Below, piece after piece: positions 32,598-43,544 of a stretch of 64,000 nucleotides of DNA; position 1 is the stretch's first letter; every line of letters starts with the position of its first letter. The stretch is from Pelecanus crispus. Taxonomy: Eukaryota > Chordata > Aves > Pelecaniformes > Pelecanidae. Location: assembly GCF_030463565.1 (NCBI RefSeq), contig NC_134649.1:568001-632000 (forward strand). Reading direction: 5' to 3'. Both the position numbers and the translations under genes were made by a program. The notes under the pieces are model-generated. The model did not search any database, was not told where the DNA came from, and worked only from the letters and a program-made list of their open reading frames with translations.

Positions 32598-33994
32598 ATG
32601 GCCCGCTCGGCAGCCCCCGGCCTCCCGCTCCCCGCCACGGCCCTGCTGCAGGACTGGGGCTGCCGCGGACCCCCGGACCCCGAGGGCTACAGCAGCAGCT
32701 CGCCCGCACCCTCGCCTGACTCCTGCGGCCTCTCGTCCCCAGCCGCTGCCCGGGGACCCTGCCGTGGCCCCGCCGCCCCCCGCCTGCGGGGCGGCCCCGG
32801 GGGCAGGAAGGGGGTGCGGGGTGGGGGTGCGGGGGGCCCGCGTCAGAGCGCCAGCGAGCGGGAGAAGCTGCGGATGCGGCGGCTGGCGCAGGCACTGCTG
32901 CGGCTGCGGCACTACCTGCCACCCACGCTGGCACCCGCGGGGCAGAGCCTGACCAAGATCGAGACCCTGCGCCTCGCCATCCGCTACATCGCCCACCTCT
33001 CGGCCCTGCTGGGGCTCAGCGAGGAGGCCCTGGCCCGGCGGCGGGGGGCAGCCCCCCGGCACTGCCCCCTCTGCCCCCAGGGCCTGGGGTGCTGCCAGAC
33101 CCCGCACCCCTGCCCGCACCCACCAGCCCCGGCCCCGCGGGATGCTTCACCCCCCGGCACCGTGGGCTGGGGGTCACCTCCCATGGCGGGGACCCCCCCG
33201 GAGCTGCACGGGGCCCCCGGCATGGGGATGGGGGCCTGGGGGTCACCCCTCTATGGCCCCGCTGCGGGAACCCCCCCAGAGGCGCTTGGGGCTCCTGACA
33301 TGGGGATGGGGGCCTGGGGGTCCCCCCCCTACATCCCTGCGACAGGGACCCCCTCGGAGCTGTACGGGGCTGTCGCCTCCAACGCGTCCTCCTGGCTGTC
33401 CCCTCCTCGCTGCGCAGGGGCAGGGACCCCCCTGGACCTCCCCGGTGACCCCCTCCTGGACACGGGGCTGATGCTGCCGGAGTTCCTGGATGCAGGGACG
33501 GACGCCCAGGTACGTGCGCTGGCAGGGGCCGGGCGGAGCCTGGGAGGTGACCCCCAGCATGGGGCTGGCACGGGGCAGGGCTCACCCCCCCACCGTGCTC
33601 GGACCCCCCTTGGTTTGGGGCAGCGTGGGGGCTGGTTTTGGGGTAACAACAGCCTTTGGAGTTGGGAATGGAGAGGTGTCCCCCGCTCCTTGCTGCAGTG
33701 GGCATGCATGGATCCCCAAGCCTGCTCTGATCCTCACCGCTGCCACCCTCCCTTGTGTTTTTTGGGATGCCATCAGCTGGGACAGACCTGAGGCCGTGGT
33801 CCTGCTTGTCCCTGGCCCTCCTGGTGTGTGGGGTCTGTCAGCCCCCACTCCTGCACCCCCGGAGACCCCAGCCCTGCCCCAGACCCCTGCCCTGGCCAGT
33901 CAGGATCTCACGCACCCTCTGCTCCACCCAGGACCTCTCCGCAGACCTGCTCTCTCTTTTGGAGGCTCTGCTCCCGCCGCAGCCCCAGGACTGA
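32598..33994 (+). CDS. MESP-family bHLH factor, plus copy
   Basis: Mesoderm-posterior type bHLH regulator of early mesoderm and somite segmentation. Two coding exons, 32598-33509 and 33932-33994, GT-AG, in phase, 324 aa. The ATG is in good context (GCAGCCATGG) just after the TATA-like box. A Ser/Pro/Gly-rich N-terminus (residues 1-75) is followed by the bHLH, about 78-140 ([10 protein letters not shown] basic region, [15 protein letters not shown] helix 2), then the CPLC motif and a Pro/Gly-rich middle. The tail ends [20 protein letters not shown], an acidic/leucine segment resembling an activation motif. By position it matches human MESP1, but near identity with the minus copy blocks orthology by sequence. 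The avian copies may be annotated MESP1, MESP2 or MESP-like, so no symbol is given. Confidence 0.9.
32823..33360 (+). repeat. Inverted repeat arm B (MESP bHLH segment)
   Basis: 538-bp partner of 27386-27924 in opposite orientation. It starts 15 bp before the Gly-Gly-Pro-Arg run ahead of the basic region and ends within the middle domain. Identity includes third codon positions. Confidence 0.9.
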
Positions 33995-34194
33995 CCCGGA
34001 TGAGCCCCCAGCTCCCCGGTGCCGGAGCACCCAGTGCCACGCGGCCCCACAACGCCGGATGCCCGCAGCTCAGGGGATGCGTGTCCCCCATCGGACAGCG
34101 GGGAGGTGTGGGGGGACACGAGCTGCTTGTGCGAGCCTGGAGCTGTGCTGGGTGTGCTGGCGTGGCTGTCCGAAACCAGGACAGACTGTACAGA

Positions 34195-34200
34195 AATAAA
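34195..34200 (+). terminator. Polyadenylation signal of the plus MESP gene
   Basis: AATAAA 200 bp after the stop codon, followed by GTGCCCCTCCGCGTGTC. Confidence 0.75.
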
Positions 34201-34209
34201 CCCTTGTGC

Positions 34210-36050
34210 CCCTCCGCGTGTCACCGCGTGGCTGTTCCCGCGGCAGGAGCGCAGCGGGGTGCAGCGTGCCCAGGCCACTGCGTCGGCTCCGGGAGCAGGT
34301 TTGGGGACGGGAGAGGATGGCTGAGCTGCTGAAACGGCCGCTCTGCAGCAGGGCAGGCCACGGGCATCCTGCCGGGCACGCTCAGGGGCTCCGGCATGGA
34401 TTCAGTGCTGCCTTGCTGGGCTGGAGGGGCTGGGGACCGTGGCATGCAGCTGCGGGGCAGCCGGACAGCATCTGGGAAAGCAATTGCAGGGAGGTATTGG
34501 GAGAGACACCTCCTGTCCCGGGGCCTGTCCCCCGGCCGGGGAGGGGTGGGCGTCACCAGCACCCTCCAAATCCGGCCCTGGGGCTCAGTGTGAGCTGAGC
34601 ATCGCCTGCACCCCGTGCCGGTGCCTGTGAGAGCCCCCAGCAGCGCAGGGTTAAATGTGGGTATTTGCGGTCCAGCAACAGGGGAAGGGCTCGGGTGTGG
34701 GGCTGGGGCTGACACCCATCAGGCTGCAGACCCCGCAGGCGGAGGGGAGTGGGGGGGGGCTGCAGAGGGGGCCCCTCTGCCCCCCAGCCCCCCCCGGCAG
34801 CTCCCTGCGGGGTGCGGGGGCCCGCGGCCGGCCGGGGTCTGGGGAGTCCATTACAGGGACCTGGCGGGGCTGACAGCCGGGTGCTAATGCGCCCGGGGGG
34901 GCCTTCTCCGCCCACTCCGGGGGCTGTGGGGCAGGGGGTCTGCCGGGCTAATGAGCCCCACTTATCTGTGAAATGACTTGCTAATAACGTTAATTCCCTC
35001 TGCCAGGGGGGGCAAAGCCTTTGAGATGCAAAGCAGCCCCCCTGCCCTACCCCTGGCTGCAGCCCCCCCCCGGCCAGGGCTCAAGGGATTTGGGGACATG
35101 CTCTGGCCATGGGGACATGCTTTGGCCGTGGGGACATGGGGACACGCTTTGGCTGTGGGGACATGCTCCAGCCATGGGGACAGCCACGGTCTGGGGGAGC
35201 AGCTGGCAGGGCTGGGAGAAGGGACCTGTGGGTCTCTGGGCCCCCCCAAACGATGCACCCCAAAGCGTGGAGCCTTTGTGCACCCCGCTGCCCGGCCCTG
35301 GCAGCAGCAGCCCCGGCCCTGGGGAGGGCTCAGCACCCAGCCGGTGGGGTGCTGGGGCAGGTCCTTCCCCCCCAGGCTGGGGCACGCTCATGCTGGGGGG
35401 CTTCCTCCCACAGCTGCGGGGCTTCTCCCTCTGCCCAGCTCCTCGCCCAACTCCCTGGCCCCGCTGCCCCGGGCACCTACTGCCCTGCCCCGGGTCGGGG
35501 CTGACCCAGGTGGGTTTCCTGGGGTAGGCGGCCGCACAAGGCACCGAGTGGGGGGGCCGCACCAGCCCAGTGCCATTAGGATGGGATTTGGGATGAGCCG
35601 GTGCAGCAGGAGCGGGCAGAGGGGGACAGAGCTGCCTGTCTGCGGGTGGGGGGGTAGAGGGACTGGGATCGCAGGGCAGAGCCGTGTGCGCACGTGTGCA
35701 TGCATGTGTGCATCTGTGCGTGCATCAACGGGAACGTGCGTTTGAGTCTCCGTGTGTGCGTGTGAGCGCTGTGCACGCTTATGTGTCGCTGTGTGTGGGT
35801 GGGTGGCGCGGGGTGAAGGACCAAGCCATTCCGAGCAGGCTGGCTGCGTCAAGGAGCAACCTGAGCTACCAAGGGCACCCCACCGGCTGCCTGCCGAGCG
35901 TGGCCCAACAGCGGGCGCGGAGGTGGCTGCGGGACAGCGGTACCTGCCTCGCTTACCTCGCCGGCCCCTGCGGGCTCGCTGCCGCCGGGCACGGTGCGGA
36001 TGCAGGAGCCCTCGGTGCAGAGAGCCGGCAGCACCTGAGCAGCAGCCCTG
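34210..36050. other. MESP to GnRH receptor interval
   Basis: Mostly GC-rich unique sequence. Around 34900-35010 an AT-richer block (CTTATCTGTGAAATGACTTG, CTAATAACGTTAATTCC) looks enhancer-like. 35090-35190 repeats GGGGACATGCTTTGGCC-like units. 35680-35810 is a GTGTGCRT-rich tract. No gene recognised. Confidence 0.45.
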
Positions 36051-36052
36051 AC

Positions 36053-38392
36053 ATGGCCCGGCTGGGCAGCGCTGGGCAGGACACCCTGGCTGGAGGTGAG
36101 GTGGGCGGGGGGAGCAGGGTGCCTGGTCCCGCGGGGGCTCCGGCGTTGGGCTGGGAGGGTCTCTGTCCCCATGCAGGACCATGAGGGATGCTCTGGGGTG
36201 GGGGGGGTGGATGGGCAGCAGGAATGGCCTGGGGTTGGGATCAGCTGAGACTGTCTCCCTCTGCCCCTGCTTGGTGCCAAGGACCCTGGTAGCGCTAAGG
36301 GGTGGGGGGCTCTGGGGGCTGCTGGGGCTCTGGAGGAGCGCGGGGGATGCAGAGACCCACCGAGGGTGGGCACACAGTGGGCTGGGGCAGGGGTTGTGGT
36401 GCAGGCACTGGGCAGGGAGCTGGGCTCCAGGGAACGGGGCATCCTACGCTGAACGTGATCTGTCCCCCCCGGAGCCCCCACCCCCAGGCCCCCTCCGGGC
36501 AGGCTGCCGCTGCCCGTCTGCCTGTTGCAGCAGGAGGGGGCCGTCCGGACCCAGACCCTGCAGTGGGGAACGCCAGCGTGGAGCCCCCCGGCAGCCTGCC
36601 CCCCCCCGAGCGGGGCTGCGCCTGGACCCCCCAGGCCGAGGGCGATGAGGAGCCCCTGCGGCTGCCCACCTTCTCCCCCGCCGCCCAGGCCCGCGTGGCC
36701 GTCACCTTCGCCCTCTTCGCCCTCTCGGCCGGCTGCAACCTGGCGGTGCTGCGGGCGGCGGGGGGCCGGCAGGGTGGCCGGCGGTCCCACATCCGCCTGC
36801 TGCTGCTGCACCTGGCCGCTGCCGACCTGCTGGTGACGGTGGCGGTGATGCCGCTGGACGCCGTCTGGAACATCACGCTGCAGTGGCGGGCGGGCGACCT
36901 GGCCTGCCGCCTCCTCATGTACCTCCGGCTGCTGGCCATGTACGCCTCTGCTTTCGTCACCGTCGTCATCAGCCTGGACCGGCAGGCCGCCATCCTGCGC
37001 CCGCTGGCCATCGCCCGCGCCCGGAGGAGGAACCGCATCATGCTCTATGTCGCCTGGCTCCTCAGCGCAGGCCTCTCGGTGCCGCAGGTACCCGTCCCCA
37101 GGGCTCCTCTCCAGCCCTGCGCCCTGCGGCAGACGCCCACCCGGTCCCTGTGCCAGCTCCCAGGGTGCCCAGCGATGCTGGCTGGGGTTGCTCCCAGGGC
37201 TGCTGCTGCTCCAAGCCCTGCGGGATGGGGATGGAGAGGGCTTGGAGGAGATGCAGCTGAGCCAGGCAGCAAGGGATGGGCTGTGGCAGCGTGCCCGCTC
37301 CACCCGGCTCTGCCCCCCATCCCCACTGTATTCCCTGGCCCCCCGGGACTGGGGAGTGGAGCTGGCACAGGGGTGACTGCAGGTGCCGCTCCCGCGGGCA
37401 GGGTCTGACCCTGTGGCTCCAGTGGTCCCTGGCTCAGGACCTCGGTTCCCTGCCTTTGGGAGGCACGGAGCCCCCGTCACCCCACGGCCCCGGGGAGGGG
37501 GCCACTGTCCCACCTCTGCTCTGCCTCCAGCTGTTCCTCTTCCGCACGGTCACCCTCCGCCCCCCGCACAACTTCACCCAGTGCACCACGCGCGGCAGCT
37601 TCCCCCAGCCCTGGCACGAGACCCTCTACAACATGCTTGGCTTCGCCTGCCTCTTCCTGCTGCCGCTGCTCATCATGGTCTGCTGCTACGCACGCATCCT
37701 CCTGGAGATCTCCCGGCGCATGGGCTCCAGCCTCTGTGAGTGCCCAGGGAACCGGGCTGCCCTGTCCCCATGCCCCAGGGGCTTTGCAGGGACCCTGGGA
37801 TGGAGGGAGCAGGGGGAAGCCCCGGCTGGGGATGTGTGGGAACCCCCCCAGCCCTCCCTCAGCGCATGGGGTCCCGGTCCCAGCCAGGCTCCTCACTGTC
37901 CCCCACTCATGGGCCGTGTCCCCCCCGCCCCTGCCAGTCTCCTCCCGGGACGTGTCGCTGCGCTGCTCCAGGAACAACATCCCGCGGGCACGGCTGCGCA
38001 TGCTGAAGATGAGCCTGGTCATCGTCTCCTCCTTCATCCTCTGCTGGACGCCCTACTACCTGCTGGGGCTGTGGTACTGGTTCTGCCCGCGGGCCATGGA
38101 GAAGAGGGTCTCGCCGGCCCTCACCCACATCCTCTTCATCTTTGGCCTCTTCAACGCGTGCCTGGACCCCATCACCTACGGGCTCTTCACCATCCCCTTC
38201 CGGAGGGGCTGGGGTTGCCCCTGCGGGCACAGCCCTGAGCCCCAGCCGCCCTCCCCGGCCACCGGCTCCTTCCGCTGCTCGGCGTCGTCCCTGCCGCCCA
38301 AGCGGGGCATCCCGGGGGCACGGGGGTGGCGGGTGCCCGCCGGGACGGGGCTGCCCGCTGGGGCCGGCTCCTGCCAAAGCAGCTCCCTGTGA
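36053..38392 (+). CDS. GNRHR: Gonadotropin-releasing hormone receptor (non-mammalian type, with C-terminal tail)
   Basis: Class A GPCR for GnRH. Proposed coding exons are 36053-36095, 36531-37087, 37531-37735 and 37938-38392, all GT-AG and in phase, 419 aa. The first exon (14 codons, ATG in GACATGG context) is inferred from a good donor and phase fit; exons 2-4 are firm. N-glycosylation site NAS at 28-30. TM2 reads HLAAADLLVTVAVMPLDAVW and is followed by NITLQW, a GnRHR hallmark. Further marks are the DRQAAILRPLA motif after TM3, NNIPRARLRMLKM before TM6, CWTPYYLLGLWYWF in TM6 and DPITYG in TM7. A tail of about 60 residues rich in Pro/Ser follows; mammalian GNRHR lacks it. Asp in both TM2 and TM7 is the non-mammalian pattern. 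Intron positions after VPQ and in the third loop match the family. Confidence 0.92.
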
Positions 38393-38639
38393 GCCGGGCA
38401 CGGCACCGTGCCCACGGGGATGCCCTGGGGTGCTCAGCAGGCGCCGAGGCTGCGGGCGGGAGGGGACTGGCGGCCGGACAGCGAGGGCAGGAGGGGCCTG
38501 GTGGGGATGGGGCCATGGCTGCTCTTTTCCTGCGCCCCAAAGCGCCTCTGCGGGCTGTGGGGCCGGTGTGGGTGCTCCCTGGTCCCCTCTCCGTGCCTGC
38601 CAAGCCCTGCACTGCTGCTGGAGCAATTCCCGGCACAGT

Positions 38640-38645
38640 AATAAA
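38640..38645 (+). terminator. GNRHR: GNRHR polyadenylation signal
   Basis: AATAAA 250 bp after the stop codon, followed by CTGTGCTGCTTGTGTCC, a GU-rich downstream element. Confidence 0.8.
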
Positions 38646-38659
38646 GCGCCCCGCAGTCA

Positions 38660-39880
38660 CCTCCTGTGCTGCTTGTGTCCCCACCATGAGCCGGGCTGGG
38701 GTCTCCAGTGGGGATGGGCTGGGTGGGAGCCCCAACCCGCTGGCCCCGGGGTGGCTGGTCTGGAGCAGGTCCTGGCTGCTCCTGTCCCTGCCATGGGGTG
38801 GTCCCAGAGCCCCCAGGGAGGGGCAGCTCCGAGGGTGTCCCGCAGATGGGCCAGGGCTGGGTGCTGCCCTCTCTGCAGCGGCTGCTGGGGCTGTTTGTCC
38901 CCGTGGGGCGCGGGGCTGGTCCCCGCTGGCGGAGCGGGGCTGGCAGCAGTCCCAAGGCACCGTGCTGCCCGCAGCAGCCTTGCACCTTCCGGCAGCTCCG
39001 CTCGAAACGGGAGCTCTCGGCTCCTGGCCAAGGTTGTTGCGAGGCACCGGGGGGGCCTGGCTGCTCCCGGCTGCGCAGCAACTGCCCCAAGGCCAGCGCT
39101 GCCGTGGGAGCTGGGGGGGGCTGGGAGAGGCTGGGGAGGGGGCTGCAGCCCCCAGCCTCGAGCAGGGGCTGTGGGTGCCTGGGCCCCTCGCTTCCCCCCT
39201 GCACCCCAGAGCAGCCGATCCGAGCCCTCCCCGCGGCACCGGGAGCAATGCCAGGGGTGAGGGATGGCTCATGGGAACCACGCCGGCATCCCCCCCGGCC
39301 CAAGGGGAGGGTTACCGGCAGAGCTGGCGCTTGCTGGAGCCAGGACAGAAGCAAGAGGCTGACTCCAGACAGCGTCTGCCCGGGGCTCCCCACTTTGCTG
39401 CGGCGGGTCGCTGGGTTCCCTTGCCCTCTTTGGTCCCCGCTGCCAGGTGGGAGCCAGACCCTGGGATTTGCCCATAGCCCCCGCTGCCAGCGAGGCCTCG
39501 TGCACGAGCTGGCTGTGTCAGCAGGGGGGACGGCTGGAGAGCTGCTCCTGCTGCTCTGGGGTCTCCCTGGCTCTGGCATCTGGTCCTGCGCTGGAAGCAC
39601 ACCCAGCCGGTGCGTGGCAGGGCTGCAGGCGAGGGCTGCGGTAACTGGCTGCACCAAAACATCTCCTCTTGGACAGGGCTTTACCGACGGCCAGATTGGC
39701 ATCACCCTGGGGGGTGCTGAGCCTGCCTGCTGCGGCGGGGGGTCGAGTGCCCGATGAGGCAGGACCGGGCAGGGCTTGTTGCAGGCAGGGCCAGCCAGCT
39801 TGGCAGCGGCCGTGGCCGTACCTGGCTGCCCATCCCGGGAGTGGTGCCCAATAACGGCAGTGCGAACCACGGTCGCAGGG
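38660..39880. other. Convergent interval between GNRHR and TMED3
   Basis: About 1.2 kb of GC-rich unique sequence. Long open frames on the minus strand (one of 478 codons reaching back over GNRHR) are low-complexity shadows. No repeat or gene recognised. Confidence 0.45.
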
Positions 39881-39881
39881 G

Positions 39882-39887
39882 TTTATT
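39882..39887 (-). terminator. TMED3: TMED3 polyadenylation signal
   Basis: TTTATT on plus reads AATAAA on minus, 1.07 kb beyond the TMED3 stop. It implies a 3' UTR of about 1.1 kb across 39.87-40.96 kb. Confidence 0.65.
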
Positions 39888-40961
39888 ACGAAGTGGCAAA
39901 GTAAAATGCCAGTGGTGCTGCTCTAGCTCCGGAGGAGCGATCCTGCGCCTGCTCGAGGGCTGGGGTGGCGGCTGGTGAGCTGGTCTCTCTCTGCTTTCTG
40001 GGGCTACAGGGAACGGGGCCACATCCCAGGGGCACAGGGCATCCTCACTGCTGCTGGGGCAGGGACGGGGCTTCCTCGGCACGGGCGGGCAGAGCCGTGC
40101 CCGCTCCCGCTGCCTACTGGGCACAGCCCCAGCCCCAGCGTGGACTCGTGTCAAGCATGAAAATACCGTCTTGTACGGGGCATGCTGCTTGCTCCTGCGG
40201 CAGAGAAGGGCCTGGGAAACGCTTTGCTGCGAGGACGGGGGCTTGCAAAGCAAAGGAAATCACCAAACAAAAAGCCCCTGCTGAAACCTGTGGTTTTGAG
40301 CCAGCGGCTCCTGGGATGCTGCTGCTGGCTTTGGCCCTGCTGTGGGGAGCACCCTGCCTGCCCCGGGGGAAAAAAAGGGGGATCTGTGCTGGCCCCTCCT
40401 CTGCCTGCAGGCACAGCGCCCGTAGGGTAGCTCTCCTCCGGGCTAGCAGCGCTTGGCTCGGTGCAGGAGCACTCGGGAGGTGGGTGCTGGGTGGGTCAGC
40501 GTTGCCCCATCCCCTCGCCAGCCGGGGCAAAGCCCCCCGCCCCGCCGGGTGTGCGTGGGCAGCGCGCACCTTGCCGCACGCAGGGCTGCACCTTGCAGTC
40601 ACGTCGGGCTCTGCAGGTGCACCAGGCATCGGACAAGGGGCCAAAGCGTTGCCGCCGAACCCCAGCGTGCCCACCCGCTTCCCCGGTGGAGCTGGCGAGC
40701 GGAGGCAGACCGGCCGGGCGAGGGGACGGGGCCGCAGGGTGGGCGAAGGCAAAGCGGGAGGTGATGCTGGGGGGGTTGGCTGGGGGATACCCGTGCTTGG
40801 GTGACCGTTCTCCGCCTGGCTCGGCAGCGTCACATCATCCCCTGCTCCCCCCCAACCACCTCCCCATGGCAGCACCTTGTGAAAAAGAGGGGTAAAGCGT
40901 GACCCAGGAGAACGCTGCCTGCCCGCTCCCCCCCGCAGTCGGGCACAGGACAGCTGCGGCT

Positions 40962-43435
40962 CTAGGTGCCCGCCCCGCCGCTGCCGGCTCTCTTCTCGGT
41001 GAAGAAGCTTTTGAGCAGCATCACTTGCCCAATGCTGACCACAAAGAGGATGAGGGTTTCCCCAACCGACCAGTACGAGACCCGGCCGTTGAGGTCTTCG
41101 GCTCTGCTCCGGTCCTGCGCTTCCCGCAGGCGGTAGTGAGTCTGGGAGTCGATCACCGTGTTCAGAGCCTCGTGGATGGTGACGCAAGCGGATTCCATCT
41201 GGGGAGACAAGCGCGCTCCATCGCTCCTGACGCAGCACGGCTCGGGCCCAGCGCTGGCGGCCGAGGGAGCTGAGGACGGTGCTGGGACACCCAAGAGCAG
41301 GACAGCAGCGCCCGGTGCTGCTGGGTCTCTGCCAGCCCCGACCCGAGAGCGGTTCTGCTCAAAGGGGCAACGCTGGAGACGGGCTGGTGCAGGGAGCCTG
41401 CTGTGAGCACCGGGGCACAACCGAGAGAGCTGCCGAGGCGCTGGGGGCCAGGGTCTGGGTGCCAGCCCAGGGTGCAGCCACCCCTGCGGGCTCACGCCAA
41501 GGGACGCCAAAGCTTTGCTGTGCTTCCCTTGTGCAGGATGGAAACCGGGTGCTCGGGCCGGGGGAAGTTCAGACCCGGAGCAGCCCTCCCCGTCCCTCTC
41601 TGCCTGCACTGCTGGGAGGAGGAGGTGGCCTGCACGTGGCGGGGCGGTTGGCTGGCGGTTGGCACTTCTGCATTCGGCAGAGGGGAAGGTGGACGAGCCC
41701 CCAGCCGCCGTCCTGTGGGGCCGTTTGGCCGCAAGCGGGAGCTGCAGCAGGACCTTCCTCCCGCGGCAGCGTGCGGAGACTCACCTGCGTCAGGGCGGTG
41801 ACGCGGTTGCTCATGTCGGGCAGGATGGGCGGCTCGTCGCCCACCTGGAAGTCGAAGTAGACGGTTTTGTGGGAGAAGGTGGAGAACTCGTTGCTGAAGC
41901 AGAAGGTGTAGACACCCTTGACTTCGGTGCGGTGCGGGAAGCTGTCGTACTGCTTCTTGGTCTCCTTGTAGATCGTCCTGCCGTTGGGGTCCTCCACATA
42001 GCAGTCCACGTCGTAGTGTCCCCCGGTGATCACCTGTGCAAGGGGACACAGGTGGCAGCCGCCGCAGAGAGAGCCTCCCGCCCCAGAGGGAGCGGCTCTG
42101 CCTGGCCCCATGCCTGTGTGCACAGCCGTGCCCTCGGCGAGAAGGCACCGTGCCCACGGCTGCCCGCCACGGCACGGGGGCCCAGGACGGGGGAGCCCCA
42201 GGGGAAGCTGTGCCCCACGGTGCCCAGAGCTCAGCTGGGGTGCCTGGGCAGGGGGACAGCCCTGATGGCTGGGCGAGGGGCTCCTGCGGCCGCACATCCC
42301 AGTACTGGCTCTGAGGCGGGCACGGGGCCAGCGCTGGGCACCTCTCCCGGTGCAGCATGGGGGGAGCTGCGGGGTGCATGGGAGAAGTGCGGCTGCAGCC
42401 CTGCCTGGGGGCCTGTGGGGCACGGCAGGGGGGCATGGGCGTGGGCAGGGGAGCACAGGCAGAGGCAGGGGCACGGGCAGGGGCACGGGCAGGGGCAGGG
42501 GGGCACAGGTAGGGGCAAGGGCACAGGCAGGGGGGCACAGGCAGGGGCAAGGGCACTGGCAGGGGCATAGGTAGGGGCAGGGGCAGGGGCATGGGCAGGG
42601 GGGCACAGGTAGGGGCAGGGGGGCACAGGTGGGGCAAGGGCACGGGCAGGGTGGCACAGGTAGGGGCAAGGGCACGGGCAGGGGGGCACACGTAGGGGCA
42701 GGGGCATAGGTAGGGGCAGGGGCAGGGGCACGGGCAGGGGGGCACAGGTAGGGGCAGGGGGGCACAGGTGGGGCAAGGGCACGGGCAGGGTGGCACAGGT
42801 AGGGGCAAGGGCACGGGCAGGGGGGCACACGTAGGGGCAGGGGCATAGGTAGGGGCAGGGGCAGGGGCACGGGCAGGGGGGCACAGGTAGGGGCAGGGGG
42901 GCACAGGTGGGGCAAGGGCACGGGCAGGGTGGCACAGGCGGGGGTAGGGGCATAGGTAGGGGCAAAGGCACGGGGAGGGGGGCACAGGTAGGGGCAGGGG
43001 GGCACAGGTAGGGGCAAGGGCATGGGCAGGGTGGCACAGGTAGGGGCACAGGCAGGGGCAGGGGCACGGGCAGGGGGGCACACGTAGGGGCAGGGGCATA
43101 GGTAGGGGCAAGGGCAAGGGCAGGGGGTCACAGGCAGGGGCAGGGGGGCACGGGCACAAGTGGGGGACACGGGCAGGTGCACGGGCAAGGCATGGGTGAG
43201 GGAACACGGGGCCGGGGGTAGGGGCAGAGGGCGATGGGCACAAGCGCGGGCAGGGCAGTACCTGGTAGTCCAGCGTGAACTTGAGGCCGCGCTCCAGCTC
43301 CTGGTGGAAGCACTGCCGGTCGCTGTCGGGCAGCTCGAAGGTCAGCTCGGTGCCGCCGGCCCGCCCGGCCCGCAGCGCGCACAGCAGCGCGGCCAGCGCC
43401 AGCGCCCGCATCCCGGCCCGCATCCCGGCCCGCAT
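40962..43435 (-). CDS. TMED3: p24 family cargo receptor TMED3
   Basis: Type I membrane p24 protein of COPI/COPII vesicles in the early secretory pathway. Exons on minus: 43435-43262, 42033-41785 and 41198-40962, in phase, 219 aa (human 217). A signal peptide ([14 protein letters not shown] core) is followed by the GOLD domain: [54 protein letters not shown], with two conserved cysteines. After it come the coiled region ([20 protein letters not shown]), a membrane span ([16 protein letters not shown]) and the short tail KSFFTEKR with the FF sorting motif. Three in-frame ATGs at 43435, 43423 and 43411 arise from a 12-bp MRAG repeat; any could start the protein, giving 219, 215 or 211 aa. Intron 1 is filled by a minisatellite. 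Confidence 0.96.
42420..43200. repeat. GGGGCA-type minisatellite with a 139-bp higher-order period in TMED3 intron 1
   Basis: Short GGGGCAGGGGGGCACAGGTA-like subunits of about 18 bp are organised into a 139-bp repeat: GCATAGGTAGGGG starts at 42565, 42704 and 42843. Later copies are less regular. G runs lie on the plus strand, which is the template strand for TMED3. Confidence 0.92.
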
Positions 43436-43520
43436 CCCGGCCCCGCCCCGCCTGACGTGGCGCCCGCCCGGCACCGGCACCGGCGGCGCTTCCGCTGGGG
43501 GCGGCCCCGGGGGGGGCTGA
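43436..43520 (-). promoter_or_regulatory. TMED3: TMED3 promoter with UPRE-like TGACGTGG
   Basis: CpG-rich sequence with CCCCGCCCCGCC and TGACGTGG at about 43453-43460, only 20 bp before the first ATG. TGACGTGG is the core of the ATF6/XBP1-type unfolded-protein-response element. A role in TMED3 regulation is inferred. Confidence 0.45.
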
Positions 43521-43544
43521 GCCTCCCGCCGCCGGGACCGGGCA

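Noticed and set aside
35849-37513. 554-codon minus-strand open frame
   Set aside because: Antisense shadow of the GNRHR exons; no recognisable protein.
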